Assembly (NCBI RefSeq): GCF_013407935.1
Contig: NZ_JACBZU010000006.1
Location: 62,001-126,000, forward strand
Origin: Allomuricauda sp. ARW1Y1
GTDB lineage: Bacteria; Bacteroidota; Bacteroidia; Flavobacteriales; Flavobacteriaceae
Length of the DNA stretch: 64,000 nt
Direction of reading: 5' to 3'
Shown piece after piece: positions 42,569-51,653 of this stretch (within the stretch, counting starts at the first letter, position 1; every line of letters begins with the position of its first letter). The position numbers and the translations under genes are program-made. The notes beneath the pieces are model-generated. The model made no database searches. It saw nothing but the letters and a program-made list of their open reading frames with translations, and was not told the origin of the DNA.

Positions 42569-43459
42569 CTATTTCAATTCGAAGCTAGATGTACCCAATA
42601 GTTTCAATTGGTTGTCATACACATTAACCATGTAGTTTCCTTCTTGGAAATCACCACTTGGCTTATTAATGTAGTCACATACATCCAATGCATCGTTCTC
42701 GTAGTAGAAGTTGGTTCCTTTACTGTAGGTTAAGGAGTTACCTTCTTCTGTGGTCTTGGTCAAACCTTCGCCCAGTACATTGCCTTGTGGTCCAAGAACT
42801 TCAATGTAGAATTCTCTGTCACCAGCCTCAGCGATTACGTTATCGGCAATGGTAAAGCAAACTTTAAATTTATCGGTAGCTCTGGCTCTTCTGGTAGAAA
42901 CCAATTTACCGCTGTTTCTTTCTTTAATGGCATCAACGCTGATGGTGCTCAAGTTAAGCGCAGAACCTCTTTCCACGGCATCGGCCAATTGAGTGTTCTG
43001 GATGATCAAAGAATCGTTGAAAACGGTTTGTTGCTCCAATTCGGCAAAAGTGCTGTCTCTTTGCATGGCCAACAAGCTGTTGGACTGTGTCAAGGAATCA
43101 ACTTGCTTTAACAGCTTCTCTCTTTCAGCTTTAAGAACACTTACTTGTCTTCTATATCTTGAAAGTGTAGCGATGTCTGCCTTCATGCTGCTTACAGAAT
43201 CAATATACTTTGCGATGTTGTCCCTAGCGGCAACCAACTCTTCGTTGGTAGCGTTGCTCTCCAAAATTGCTTTGTCGTACTCAGATTTCAAATTGTTCAA
43301 ATCCTCTACAACCAATTCCTTCTCTTGGGTAAGGGCTTGTGTAGTTTTCTTTTTATCTTGGTACAGACTTACCGTGTAAATAATAGTTCCCAAAAGAACT
43401 ACACCCAACAGACCAGCAATTACTTTCAACCCGTTATTGTTATTTTTTGTTTCAGTCAT
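42569..43459 (-). CDS. Membrane-anchored coiled-coil protein with beta-sandwich-like C-terminus
   Basis: The 296-residue product has a single membrane segment near residues 12-32, then a long coiled coil (about 40-170, heptad-rich, with many Glu/Lys/Leu and little Pro) and a C-terminal part of about 110 residues with beta character (FKVCFTIADNVIAEAGDREFYIEVLGPQGNVLG). The topology suggests a cytoplasmic N-terminus with a periplasmic coiled coil. It is recurrent in Flavobacteriaceae, but I know no function. Confidence 0.65.
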   Translation of the reverse strand: MTETKNNNNGLKVIAGLLGVVLLGTIIYTVSLYQDKKKTTQALTQEKELVVEDLNNLKSEYDKAILESNATNEELVAARDNIAKYIDSVSSMKADIATLSRYRRQVSVLKAEREKLLKQVDSLTQSNSLLAMQRDSTFAELEQQTVFNDSLIIQNTQLADAVERGSALNLSTISVDAIKERNSGKLVSTRRARATDKFKVCFTIADNVIAEAGDREFYIEVLGPQGNVLGEGLTKTTEEGNSLTYSKGTNFYYENDALDVCDYINKPSGDFQEGNYMVNVYDNQLKLLGTSSFELK

Positions 43460-43625
43460 AACTTTTTGTTTTAATTGATTTTGCGTTTAAGGTTTTTAAT
43501 CAATCATGTTCAGTTTATATACGCATAGTATTTTGGTTTGGACTATTTGGATGAAATATTCTTTTGAAAAAAATTACAATTCTCTCCGTAATCCCTTATT
43601 TTTAAGGGTATCTAAAAAAATAAAG

Positions 43626-44426
43626 ATGAAAAGAAAATTCTTGATTACAGCCACAGCATTGCTCCTTGTTCTGAATTCTTGCAAGATGAAAACCGAAAAA
43701 AAGGACTCCTCCACCGAAATGGAAGAAACGGTCACTGAAATGACGACCACTACGGACCCTGCCAAAATCACGCCTATTGAACATGCCACTGCTGTAATCG
43801 AGTGGGACGGACATACCATATATATAGACCCTGTTGGTGGCGAAGCTGCTTTTGAAGGGCAACCATCACCGAATATGATATTTATTACGGATATACACGG
43901 TGACCATTTTAATCCCGAAACCCTAAACGCATTAAATCTGGAAGGGGTGCAAATTATTGCTCCCGAAGCTGTGAAAATGCAAATGGAGGAAAACCTCTCA
44001 TCCAAAACCACTGTCATCAATAATGGTGAAACCAAGGAAATGGCAGGGTTCACAGTAAAGGCTATTCCCATGTACAACCTTCGTGAAGAAGCCAAAGACT
44101 TTCACGTGAAAGGCAGAGGAAATGGCTATGTCTTTACGTTCGGTGATGAACGCATCTATTTTTCGGGCGATACGGAAGATATTCCAGAAATGCGCGCATT
44201 GGAAAATATCGACAAAGCCTTTGTCTGCATGAACCTTCCCTACACCATGACCGTGGAAAGCGCTGCGGATGCCGTGTTGGAATTCAAGCCGGACCAAGTG
44301 TATCCGTATCACTTTAGGGGAAGACCCGAGGTGAGCGATGTGGAAAAATTTAAAGCGCTGGTAAACCAGGGTGACTCCTCCATTGAGGTGGTGCAATTGG
44401 ACTGGTACCCGAACGAAGATTACTAG
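43626..44426 (+). CDS. MBL-fold metallohydrolase lipoprotein (UPF0173-like)
   Basis: There are 266 residues from the ATG at 43626; the upstream open frame is not protein-like. A lipoprotein signal with Cys in LNSC comes first, then a short Thr/Glu-rich linker. The metallo-beta-lactamase domain has HATAVIEWDGHTIYIDP, the metal motif TDIHGDHFN and IYFSGDTED. It lacks the full HxHxDH spacing of classical beta-lactamases and resembles the UPF0173 group. Substrate unknown. It follows the coiled-coil gene divergently. Confidence 0.85.
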   Translation: MKRKFLITATALLLVLNSCKMKTEKKDSSTEMEETVTEMTTTTDPAKITPIEHATAVIEWDGHTIYIDPVGGEAAFEGQPSPNMIFITDIHGDHFNPETLNALNLEGVQIIAPEAVKMQMEENLSSKTTVINNGETKEMAGFTVKAIPMYNLREEAKDFHVKGRGNGYVFTFGDERIYFSGDTEDIPEMRALENIDKAFVCMNLPYTMTVESAADAVLEFKPDQVYPYHFRGRPEVSDVEKFKALVNQGDSSIEVVQLDWYPNEDY

Positions 44427-44497
44427 TCAAATGAAATAATGTCCTAACTTCACCGTTAGCATTACGAACTTAACAACCAAATCAAATACACTTTAAT

Positions 44498-45172
44498 ATG
44501 GTTCCCAAATCCCATGTTCTAGTAGTTTTTGTGCTGATTTTTGCGGCGCAAGCTACCTATGCCCAATGTGATAATTTCTATTCAAAAGTTACCTATGCGC
44601 TGAGCCATGGCAAAAAAGCGATGGAAGCCACCAACTTTGAACATCAAATGTATTATGCCGAAAGAGCTTTGACGGCTTTGGAAAAATCAGAAGATTTTAT
44701 GGCGGAATGCAATTGTGACAAAGCTAAGAACAAAACCTTGGATGCCATGGAAACCTTGGACAAGGCTGTTGAACCGATTGATTGGGAGGCTGGTCGATTC
44801 TTTACCAAAAAGGCCGTTGGCGAAATCAATGAATTGATTACCATTATCGACCAATGCACCCTAGGTACGTCCCCTACTGTTGAAGAAACCGTAAGTTTTT
44901 CGGAAGAAACCGAAGATGCAGAGCCAACCACCGAAACAGCTTCCGTGGCTGCCATGGAAATGGAAATGATCAAAGTCTTTGAAAAACACGCCGATGACAA
45001 GCTCAAATCGGCAGAACAAGCCATTGACCAATTGATAGAGCTTTCCAATTCCATTGGTCCGACTGCTGCTGGGGAAGATCCTAACAGTTTATCGGCGCAT
45101 CAAAGAGCTTATCTTGAAAAAGCCAAAAGATTATTGGAGGAAGGCATCAAAAATCTCGGTAGAGCAGAATAA
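44498..45172 (+). CDS. Secreted helical protein of unknown function
   Basis: The 224-residue product has a signal peptide ending ATYAQ. The mature part is mostly helical, with three cysteines in CDNF, CNCDK and DQCTLG that could form disulfides. A Thr/Glu-rich linker is followed by a helical C-terminal block (EMEMIKVFEKHADDKLKSAEQAIDQLIELS). I recognise no family. It ends 14 bp before the convergent ettA gene. Confidence 0.6.
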   Translation: MVPKSHVLVVFVLIFAAQATYAQCDNFYSKVTYALSHGKKAMEATNFEHQMYYAERALTALEKSEDFMAECNCDKAKNKTLDAMETLDKAVEPIDWEAGRFFTKKAVGEINELITIIDQCTLGTSPTVEETVSFSEETEDAEPTTETASVAAMEMEMIKVFEKHADDKLKSAEQAIDQLIELSNSIGPTAAGEDPNSLSAHQRAYLEKAKRLLEEGIKNLGRAE

Positions 45173-45186
45173 TTCCTCCATTCCTA

Positions 45187-46878
45187 TTAACGAATCAATT
45201 TTTTGTACTTGATACGCTTGGGCATGATATCTGTTCCCAAGCGTTTCTTTTTATTTTCCTCGTAATCCGAGAACGAACCTTCGAAGAAATACACTTGTGA
45301 ATCTCCTTCAAAGGCAAGAATGTGGGTACAAATTCTATCCAAGAACCATCTGTCGTGGGAAATGATTACCGCGCAGCCCGCAAAGTTTTCCAAACCTTCT
45401 TCCAGGGCACGCAAGGTATTCACATCCAAATCGTTGGTTGGCTCATCCAATAGCAACACGTTACCCTCTTCTTTTAAGGTCATCGCCAAATGCAGTCGGT
45501 TACGTTCCCCTCCGGAAAGCATATTTACCTTCTTGTTCTGCTCACTTCCAGAAAAGTTAAAACGACTCAAATATGCCCGAGAGTTCACCTGCTTCCCTCC
45601 CATCATGATGAGTTCCTGACCATCGCTGAAGTTTTCCCAGATGGTTTTTTCAGGATCTATATTGGAATGTGACTGGTCTACATAGGCCAACTTAGCGGTA
45701 TCCCCAACAATAAATTCTCCTTTATCCGGGGTTTCTTCGCCCATAATCATTCTAAAAATGGTGGTCTTTCCTGCTCCGTTGGGCCCAATAATACCCACAA
45801 TACCGGCCTGTGGCAGTTTAAAGTTGAGATTTTCATACAACAATTTATCGCCAAAAGCTTTGCTTACATCCTTGGCCTCGATAACATTCGTACCTAAACG
45901 GGGACCATTGGGAATGTAAATCTCCAACTTCTCCTCCATCTGTTTTTGGTCTTGGCTTAGGAGCTTATCATAATTGTTCAAACGGGCCTTTTGTTTGGCC
46001 TGTCTTCCCTTGGCCCCTTGGCGCACCCATTCCAGCTCTCGCTCCAATGTTTTTTGACGCTTGCTTGCCTGTTTGCTCTCTTGCTCCAAGCGTTTGGCCT
46101 TTTGGTCCAACCAGCTGGAGTAGTTGCCTTTCCATGGGATTCCTTCGCCCCGGTCGAGTTCCAATATCCATCCTGCTACATTATCCAAGAAATAACGGTC
46201 GTGGGTCACGGCAATTACGGTTCCTTTATATTGCGCCAAGTGGTGCTCCAACCAATGTACCGATTCGGCATCCAAGTGGTTGGTAGGCTCATCCAATAGC
46301 AAAACATCGGGTTCTTTCAACAACAAACGGCATAAGGCTACCCTTCTTCGCTCACCACCAGAGAGTACACTGATTTTTTTATCAGATTCTGGGGTACGAA
46401 GCGCATCCATGGCGATCTCCAACTTCGTATCCAACTCCCATGCATTGGAGGCATCAATTTGATCTTGCAGGGCCGCCTGCTTGTCCATCAACTTTTGCAT
46501 CTTGTCCGGGTCCTCGTATACCTCTGGGAGACCGAACATATCGTTGATTTTGTTGTATTCGTCCAAAATGGCAACGGTTTCGGCAACGCCTTCCTTCACC
46601 ACCTCGAGTACGGTCTTGTTTTCATCCAATTGTGGTTCCTGTTCCAAGTATCCGACGGAATACCCAGGAGAGAAAACCACATCGCCCTGATAGTTCTTAT
46701 CTACCCCGGCAATGATTTTCAACAAGGTGGATTTACCCGAACCATTGAGACCCAAAATCCCGATTTTGGCCCCGTAGAAAAAACTTAGGTAAATATTTTT
46801 GAGTACGGGGGTATTGGCCGATTTATAGGTCTTGGTTACCCCAGACATGGAAAAAATGACTTTCTTATCGTCTGACAT
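45187..46878 (-). CDS. ettA: Energy-dependent translational throttle protein EttA (ABC-F)
   Basis: The 563-residue ABC-F protein has two ATPase domains: the first with GLNGSGKSTLLK and the second with GPNGAGKTTIFR, each with an LSGGERRR or LSGGERNR signature. The interdomain linker (KRLEQESKQASKRQKTLERELEWVRQGAKGRQAKQKARL) is the EttA type, which reaches the ribosomal E site. The protein regulates the first elongation cycles according to ATP level. It follows the CAL67264 gene by 32 bp on the same strand. Confidence 0.96.
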   Translation of the reverse strand: MSDDKKVIFSMSGVTKTYKSANTPVLKNIYLSFFYGAKIGILGLNGSGKSTLLKIIAGVDKNYQGDVVFSPGYSVGYLEQEPQLDENKTVLEVVKEGVAETVAILDEYNKINDMFGLPEVYEDPDKMQKLMDKQAALQDQIDASNAWELDTKLEIAMDALRTPESDKKISVLSGGERRRVALCRLLLKEPDVLLLDEPTNHLDAESVHWLEHHLAQYKGTVIAVTHDRYFLDNVAGWILELDRGEGIPWKGNYSSWLDQKAKRLEQESKQASKRQKTLERELEWVRQGAKGRQAKQKARLNNYDKLLSQDQKQMEEKLEIYIPNGPRLGTNVIEAKDVSKAFGDKLLYENLNFKLPQAGIVGIIGPNGAGKTTIFRMIMGEETPDKGEFIVGDTAKLAYVDQSHSNIDPEKTIWENFSDGQELIMMGGKQVNSRAYLSRFNFSGSEQNKKVNMLSGGERNRLHLAMTLKEEGNVLLLDEPTNDLDVNTLRALEEGLENFAGCAVIISHDRWFLDRICTHILAFEGDSQVYFFEGSFSDYEENKKKRLGTDIMPKRIKYKKLIR

Positions 46879-46910
46879 CTACTTTAAATTAAATTGTTTG
46901 TGAAAAGAGG

Positions 46911-47093
46911 CTACACTCGTCCTTTTAAGGCGTTGAACACCCATGCTACGGCAAAAAAACCTATTCCTACGGCAGCGAAACCATATCCTGCCACTTCATC
47001 ATACTTAAACGCTCCAAGTGCAATCATTCCCAAGCCGACCAAAATCATGATCCAAGTCGCGTAGGCCAGCACTGTATTCTTATTCATTCCCAT
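46911..47093 (-). CDS. CAL67264 family small membrane protein
   Basis: The 60-residue product has two hydrophobic segments (about 8-28 and 33-55) joined by a KYDEVAGYG loop, matching the small CAL67264 family known only from Bacteroidota. A second ATG two codons in (47087) is possible. It lies directly upstream of ettA; function unknown. Confidence 0.85.
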   Translation of the reverse strand: MGMNKNTVLAYATWIMILVGLGMIALGAFKYDEVAGYGFAAVGIGFFAVAWVFNALKGRV

Positions 47094-47159
47094 TGTGTAT
47101 ATTTCTGAAGAGGTTCAAATATCGGAAAAATCGGGATAATGTAAAGTTATTATTAAGGA

Positions 47160-48143
47160 TTATGTTTCAAAAGGAAAGCTTACTCCGCATTTATTCCGTA
47201 CACTGTCCAGCAACTCTAACAAATCCAAGCTGTTTTGATGTGACCAAAGGTCACTTTCTATGGTATTGTTCCGCAAACATTGGTGCACTTCCAAAATCTC
47301 GTAGTAGTACCCGATACCTTTTAAAGGAAGATCAACCTTGGAACTTTCATCATTTTGAATGAAGGTATATCCATCCGCCTCGTGCCATCTGGGATTTAAA
47401 TGTACTTGTCCTTTTGTACCCGAAATTTCTGCCTCCATTTTGGAATTGCTGGTAAAACCGCTGTAGAGGATGGATTGTGCATTCGGATAATCAAAAATCA
47501 TACTGGTTTGTAATTCCGTTCCATTTTTGTGGAACTTAGCCTTTGCCATAATTTCAGTGGGCATTCCCAATAAAAGATAGGATAGGAAAATGGGATAAAT
47601 TCCAATATCCAACAAAGTCCCTGAAGCAAGATTGGGATTGAGCAATCGTGAATCTTCATCCCTATCCAAAGCATAGAAAGCAAAATCGGCATGAATGTAC
47701 TTGAGGTCTCCCATTTCGCCCGCGTCTACCATTTGTTTCAATTTCTGAATGGATGGATTAAAACGTGACCACATGGCTTCCATCAAAAAAGCCTTATGCT
47801 TTTGTGAAGCTTCGACTTGCGCTTCCACCTCTGCCCTATTCACACCGAGCGGTTTTTCACAAAGTACCCCAATACCGTGTTGCAATGCTTTTATAGATAA
47901 TTCTTTATGGAAATTATGCGGGGTGGCCACGTACACCACATCAACCGTTCCGGATTGGAAAAGTTCGTCATAACTCCCAAAGCTATGCTTGGCGCCATAT
48001 TCGTTAGCGAATTCTTGAGCCCTTTCCAGAGATCGTGAAGCCACGGCCGTAAGTTCGGCGTTATCGACCAATAAAAGGTCCGAAACAAATTTTCTTGCAA
48101 TTTTTCCTGGGCCTACAATGCCCCATCGTATTTTGGTATCCAT
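47160..48143 (-). CDS. Gfo/Idh/MocA family oxidoreductase (cytoplasmic)
   Basis: There are 327 residues from the ATG at 48143; the TTG nine bases upstream is not favoured. The Rossmann domain starts WGIVGPGKIARKFVSDL. The conserved VLCEKPLGVNRAE lies near 95, with the second domain beyond (GTLLDIGIYPIFLSYLL). Related proteins act on sugar alcohols or similar substrates with NAD(P). There is no signal peptide, unlike the member at 4975-6318. It is divergent from the carboxylase gene. Confidence 0.9.
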   Translation of the reverse strand: MDTKIRWGIVGPGKIARKFVSDLLLVDNAELTAVASRSLERAQEFANEYGAKHSFGSYDELFQSGTVDVVYVATPHNFHKELSIKALQHGIGVLCEKPLGVNRAEVEAQVEASQKHKAFLMEAMWSRFNPSIQKLKQMVDAGEMGDLKYIHADFAFYALDRDEDSRLLNPNLASGTLLDIGIYPIFLSYLLLGMPTEIMAKAKFHKNGTELQTSMIFDYPNAQSILYSGFTSNSKMEAEISGTKGQVHLNPRWHEADGYTFIQNDESSKVDLPLKGIGYYYEILEVHQCLRNNTIESDLWSHQNSLDLLELLDSVRNKCGVSFPFET

Positions 48144-48205
48144 ATAGTTCAAAAGTAATGATTATAACTCCTTATCTTTAACCTGCTAAAAGAATTTGAC
48201 AGAGA

Positions 48206-49834
48206 ATGGATTTAAACTTCAATAAAAACGAAGACCAGAATAAGCTAAAATTGTCCGAGTTGAAACGTAGACTCGCCCAAATAAAACTTGGTGGCGGTAA
48301 AAGCCGTATCGAAAAACACCATGCCAAAGGCAAAATGACCGCTAGGGAGCGTATCGAATATCTGTTGGATGATGATGCCGAAGCCATAGAAATCGGAGCA
48401 TTTGCCGGCGAAGATATGTACGAAGAGCACGGGGGATGCCCATCGGGTGGCGTTGTGGTAAAAGTAGGTCATGTTCAAGGAAAGCAGTGTGTGGTAGTGG
48501 CCAATGATGCGACCGTTAAGGCCGGAGCTTGGTTTCCCATTACCGGAAAGAAGAACCTGCGGGCTCAAGAAATTGCCATTGAAAACAAACTGCCCATTAT
48601 TTATTTGGTGGACAGCGCTGGGGTTTATCTACCCATGCAAGACGAAATATTTCCCGACAAGGAGCATTTTGGACGCATTTTTAGGAACAATGCCGTTATG
48701 AGCAGTATGGGCATTACCCAAATTGCTGCGGTCATGGGAAGCTGTGTAGCCGGTGGGGCTTACTTGCCTATTATGAGCGACGAGGCGTTGATTGTGGATA
48801 AAACGGGAAGCATATTTTTGGCTGGCAGTTATCTGGTAAAGGCGGCCATTGGCGAGAGTATCGACAATGAAACCTTAGGTGGAGCCACTACGCATTCCGA
48901 AATTAGCGGTGTTACGGATTACAAGGCGAAAGATGACAAGGATGCCTTGGATAAAATCAAAAATATTGTGGACAAAATTGGGGATTTTGATAAGGCGGGA
49001 TTCAACCGTTCCGAAGCCAAGCCTCCTGCTGAAAATCCAAATGATATTTTTGGAATCTTGCCCGCTTCACGAAGCGACCAGTACGATATGTTGGAAATCA
49101 TTAAACGATTGGTGGACGATTCCGAATTTGAACAGTACAAAGAAGGCTACGGACAGACCATATTGACAGGTTACGCCCGAATCGACGGCTGGGCCGTGGG
49201 CATCGTGGCCAATCAGCGTAAAGTGGTGAAGACCAAAAAGGGTGAGATGCAATTTGGTGGGGTGATTTATTCCGATTCTGCCGACAAGGCCACTCGATTT
49301 ATCGCGAATTGTAACCAAAAGAAAATCCCATTGGTGTTTTTACAGGATGTGACCGGATTTATGGTAGGCAGTAAAAGCGAGCATGGCGGTATCATTAAAG
49401 ATGGCGCCAAAATGGTGAATGCGGTGAGCAATTCGGTAGTGCCCAAATTCACCATTGTGATTGGAAACAGCTACGGAGCAGGAAATTATGCGATGTGCGG
49501 GAAGGCCTATGACCCTAGATTGATTGTAGCTTGGCCCAGTGCCGAACTCGCGGTTATGAGTGGAAACTCTGCCGCTAAAGTATTGCTCCAGATTGAAAAA
49601 GCGAGTTTGGAAAAAAGTGGTAAGGCTGTGGACGCCGAAAAGGAAAAGGAACTTTTTGACCAAATCAAACAGCGGTACGACGACCAAATATCGCCGTACT
49701 ACGCTGCTGCTAGACTTTGGACGGATGCTATTATCGACCCCTTGGATACTCGAAAATGGGTTTCCATGGGCATTGAGGCCGCCAACCATGCGCCTATTGA
49801 GAAAGCTTTTAATATGGGAGTGTTACAAGTGTAA
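48206..49834 (+). CDS. Acyl-CoA carboxylase, carboxyltransferase (beta) subunit
   Basis: The 542-residue product consists of two crotonase-fold carboxyltransferase halves: GGCPSGGVVVKVGHV, NKLPIIYLVDSAGVYLPMQ and GSCVAGGAYLPIMSDE in the first, and VFLQDVTGFMVGSKSEHGGIIKDGAKM and IGNSYGAGNYAMCGKAYDPRLI in the second. These are the motifs of methylcrotonyl- and propionyl-CoA carboxylase beta subunits. The alpha (biotin) subunit is not in this window, so which acyl-CoA it uses is not decided; methylcrotonyl-CoA is slightly favoured by the SYGAGNYAM pattern. Confidence 0.92.
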   Translation: MDLNFNKNEDQNKLKLSELKRRLAQIKLGGGKSRIEKHHAKGKMTARERIEYLLDDDAEAIEIGAFAGEDMYEEHGGCPSGGVVVKVGHVQGKQCVVVANDATVKAGAWFPITGKKNLRAQEIAIENKLPIIYLVDSAGVYLPMQDEIFPDKEHFGRIFRNNAVMSSMGITQIAAVMGSCVAGGAYLPIMSDEALIVDKTGSIFLAGSYLVKAAIGESIDNETLGGATTHSEISGVTDYKAKDDKDALDKIKNIVDKIGDFDKAGFNRSEAKPPAENPNDIFGILPASRSDQYDMLEIIKRLVDDSEFEQYKEGYGQTILTGYARIDGWAVGIVANQRKVVKTKKGEMQFGGVIYSDSADKATRFIANCNQKKIPLVFLQDVTGFMVGSKSEHGGIIKDGAKMVNAVSNSVVPKFTIVIGNSYGAGNYAMCGKAYDPRLIVAWPSAELAVMSGNSAAKVLLQIEKASLEKSGKAVDAEKEKELFDQIKQRYDDQISPYYAAARLWTDAIIDPLDTRKWVSMGIEAANHAPIEKAFNMGVLQV

Positions 49835-49835
49835 T

Positions 49836-51575
49836 CTAATTTGAAACCACACTTGGTGCATTGATCTTAAACAACTCTTGATACACATTCTTTAGGCCCA
49901 AACGGAAAACTTTGATGTCCATTTTTTGGTTTGGGGTGCCGTAATCGATGTAAATGGTCGCTTTTAAGTAAGATGGTGTCAAACTCTTGTTTCCTTTATA
50001 GTTGATGTTGACTTTCCAAAGTCCGGGGAGGGAACCATCTATGAGGTACTCCTTTATATTGTAGCCCAAATTTTTCTCGTTCATAATCTCGTCGGCATTA
50101 TCGGCCAAGCTATGCTTCCAAGTGTAATATTGGTTCTCGGGATTGACGAACATCAAATCGAACTCCGCTTCCCCATCACTCCATTCAAAAACCAAACGGG
50201 TCCCATTAAAATCTTCTTCGGCAACATACAAGGACTTTTCTCCTCCATCATTTAAAATGGCTTTTCTTTCCAAGGTCAATAGATTGTTGTACTCCCTTTG
50301 GAAGATAGTGGCGAAATCATTTTCTCCATCGGGTAAAAACTCTTCATCGACCAAATATTCGTAACGAGCGAAGATGGAAGCGGCTTGTTTTATTTGCCCA
50401 GCGGTCCTATAACTCTTGGCCATATCCAGATAGCTTTGGACATAATTCGGCCGTAAAATAAATACCTCCTTGTAAATGTCATTGGCCTTGTCGAAACGCC
50501 CTTGCTCTTCATAGAAATACGCCAAGGTTTTTAGCAATACCGGGTTGGTTACCATTCGTTTCCAGTGTTCGTCCAAAATAGCATCTGCCATATCGTAGGC
50601 CTTCCATCTTTTTGAAAAGTGTTGGATAGCATCCAAAATAAAGTAGGATGAATTGGAATAGCTGCCTGCATATCGTTCAAAGATTTCTCGGGATTCTACC
50701 ATGGACTCGCTATTGGCAAATTCTTTTAAATATTCGGGCGCATTTTGTCGGACCTGATTTTCGGTAAGCACTTCACGTTCCAAATAATTGTTGCGCAAAC
50801 GGGCCTGGTCTACCACCTTTCTTGCGGCTGGGCTTCCTGTTTTGGTGTTGATGACCATCACACCGCCAGCACCAACAAATCCATAGGGGACAGTTAAGGA
50901 AAGGCTTTGAATTAAAGCAATACGCTCAGCATTGTTGATATCGAACCAAAGCGGTGTATCCGTAAAAATCAATCCATCAATATCATAAATTACGGGGGCG
51001 GAGTTGTTTATTGACCCAAAACCTCTGGCGTAAATATCACCTCCATAAGTACAGTCGCCAGTTACCACGATTCCCGGTATTCTGACTCTGGCGAAATCGA
51101 GCAGGCATACGAAAATCGCATTAATATTTTCTTTTGGAACCACATTAACCCTTCCCGCTGCGGTTTCGGTGTCCAAATACCCATAGGCTGTCTTTACAAT
51201 TCTAGGATTTGTTTTATATTCCTCTGCCAGATCTTGTTGGGACCTTCTTCTACTAGCAGTTACCTCTACCTCGTCCAGATCATTGATATCAGGGAACATT
51301 TCCAAATTCAAAATTTGGGTCACATCCTCTACTTTAATTTGAAGAGTTTTAAGACCGGTATAGGAATAGGTGAGAATGTCACCTGTTCTAGCCTCGATAC
51401 TGTAGTTTCCCAGTTCATTTGAAAAGATGGTCTCGTTGTTTCCTTCAATGGAAATGGCCACATCTTCAATGGGACGGGTTCCATCGGTAATGGTACCTCG
51501 AATTGTTTTAAGCTCTGCGGTTTGTGAAAAAGCGCAAGTAGTAATCACCAAAAATAACACCCATAAATTTTTCAT
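49836..51575 (-). CDS. TonB-plug-like protein with carboxypeptidase-regulatory and TPR parts, no barrel
   Basis: The 579-residue exported protein has a signal peptide (LFLVITTCAFSQ). It continues with a CarboxypepD_reg-like domain (LKTIRGTITDGTRPIEDVAISIEG), a plug-like domain ending GGVMVINTKTG, a TPR region (KAYDMADAILDEHWKRM to FDKANDIYKEVFILRPNYVQSYLDMAKSYR) and a final beta-rich block. The usual 22-strand barrel of a TonB receptor is absent. It may be a periplasmic or surface assembly partner. It follows the M24 peptidase gene by 78 bp. Confidence 0.75.
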   Translation of the reverse strand: MKNLWVLFLVITTCAFSQTAELKTIRGTITDGTRPIEDVAISIEGNNETIFSNELGNYSIEARTGDILTYSYTGLKTLQIKVEDVTQILNLEMFPDINDLDEVEVTASRRRSQQDLAEEYKTNPRIVKTAYGYLDTETAAGRVNVVPKENINAIFVCLLDFARVRIPGIVVTGDCTYGGDIYARGFGSINNSAPVIYDIDGLIFTDTPLWFDINNAERIALIQSLSLTVPYGFVGAGGVMVINTKTGSPAARKVVDQARLRNNYLEREVLTENQVRQNAPEYLKEFANSESMVESREIFERYAGSYSNSSYFILDAIQHFSKRWKAYDMADAILDEHWKRMVTNPVLLKTLAYFYEEQGRFDKANDIYKEVFILRPNYVQSYLDMAKSYRTAGQIKQAASIFARYEYLVDEEFLPDGENDFATIFQREYNNLLTLERKAILNDGGEKSLYVAEEDFNGTRLVFEWSDGEAEFDLMFVNPENQYYTWKHSLADNADEIMNEKNLGYNIKEYLIDGSLPGLWKVNINYKGNKSLTPSYLKATIYIDYGTPNQKMDIKVFRLGLKNVYQELFKINAPSVVSN

Positions 51576-51653
51576 AGCAGTCGGATTTTGCTTCTTAAAT
51601 TATGAAAATAAATGGCTCAATGATACTTTACTTACAAAATTTTAACAACCCAA

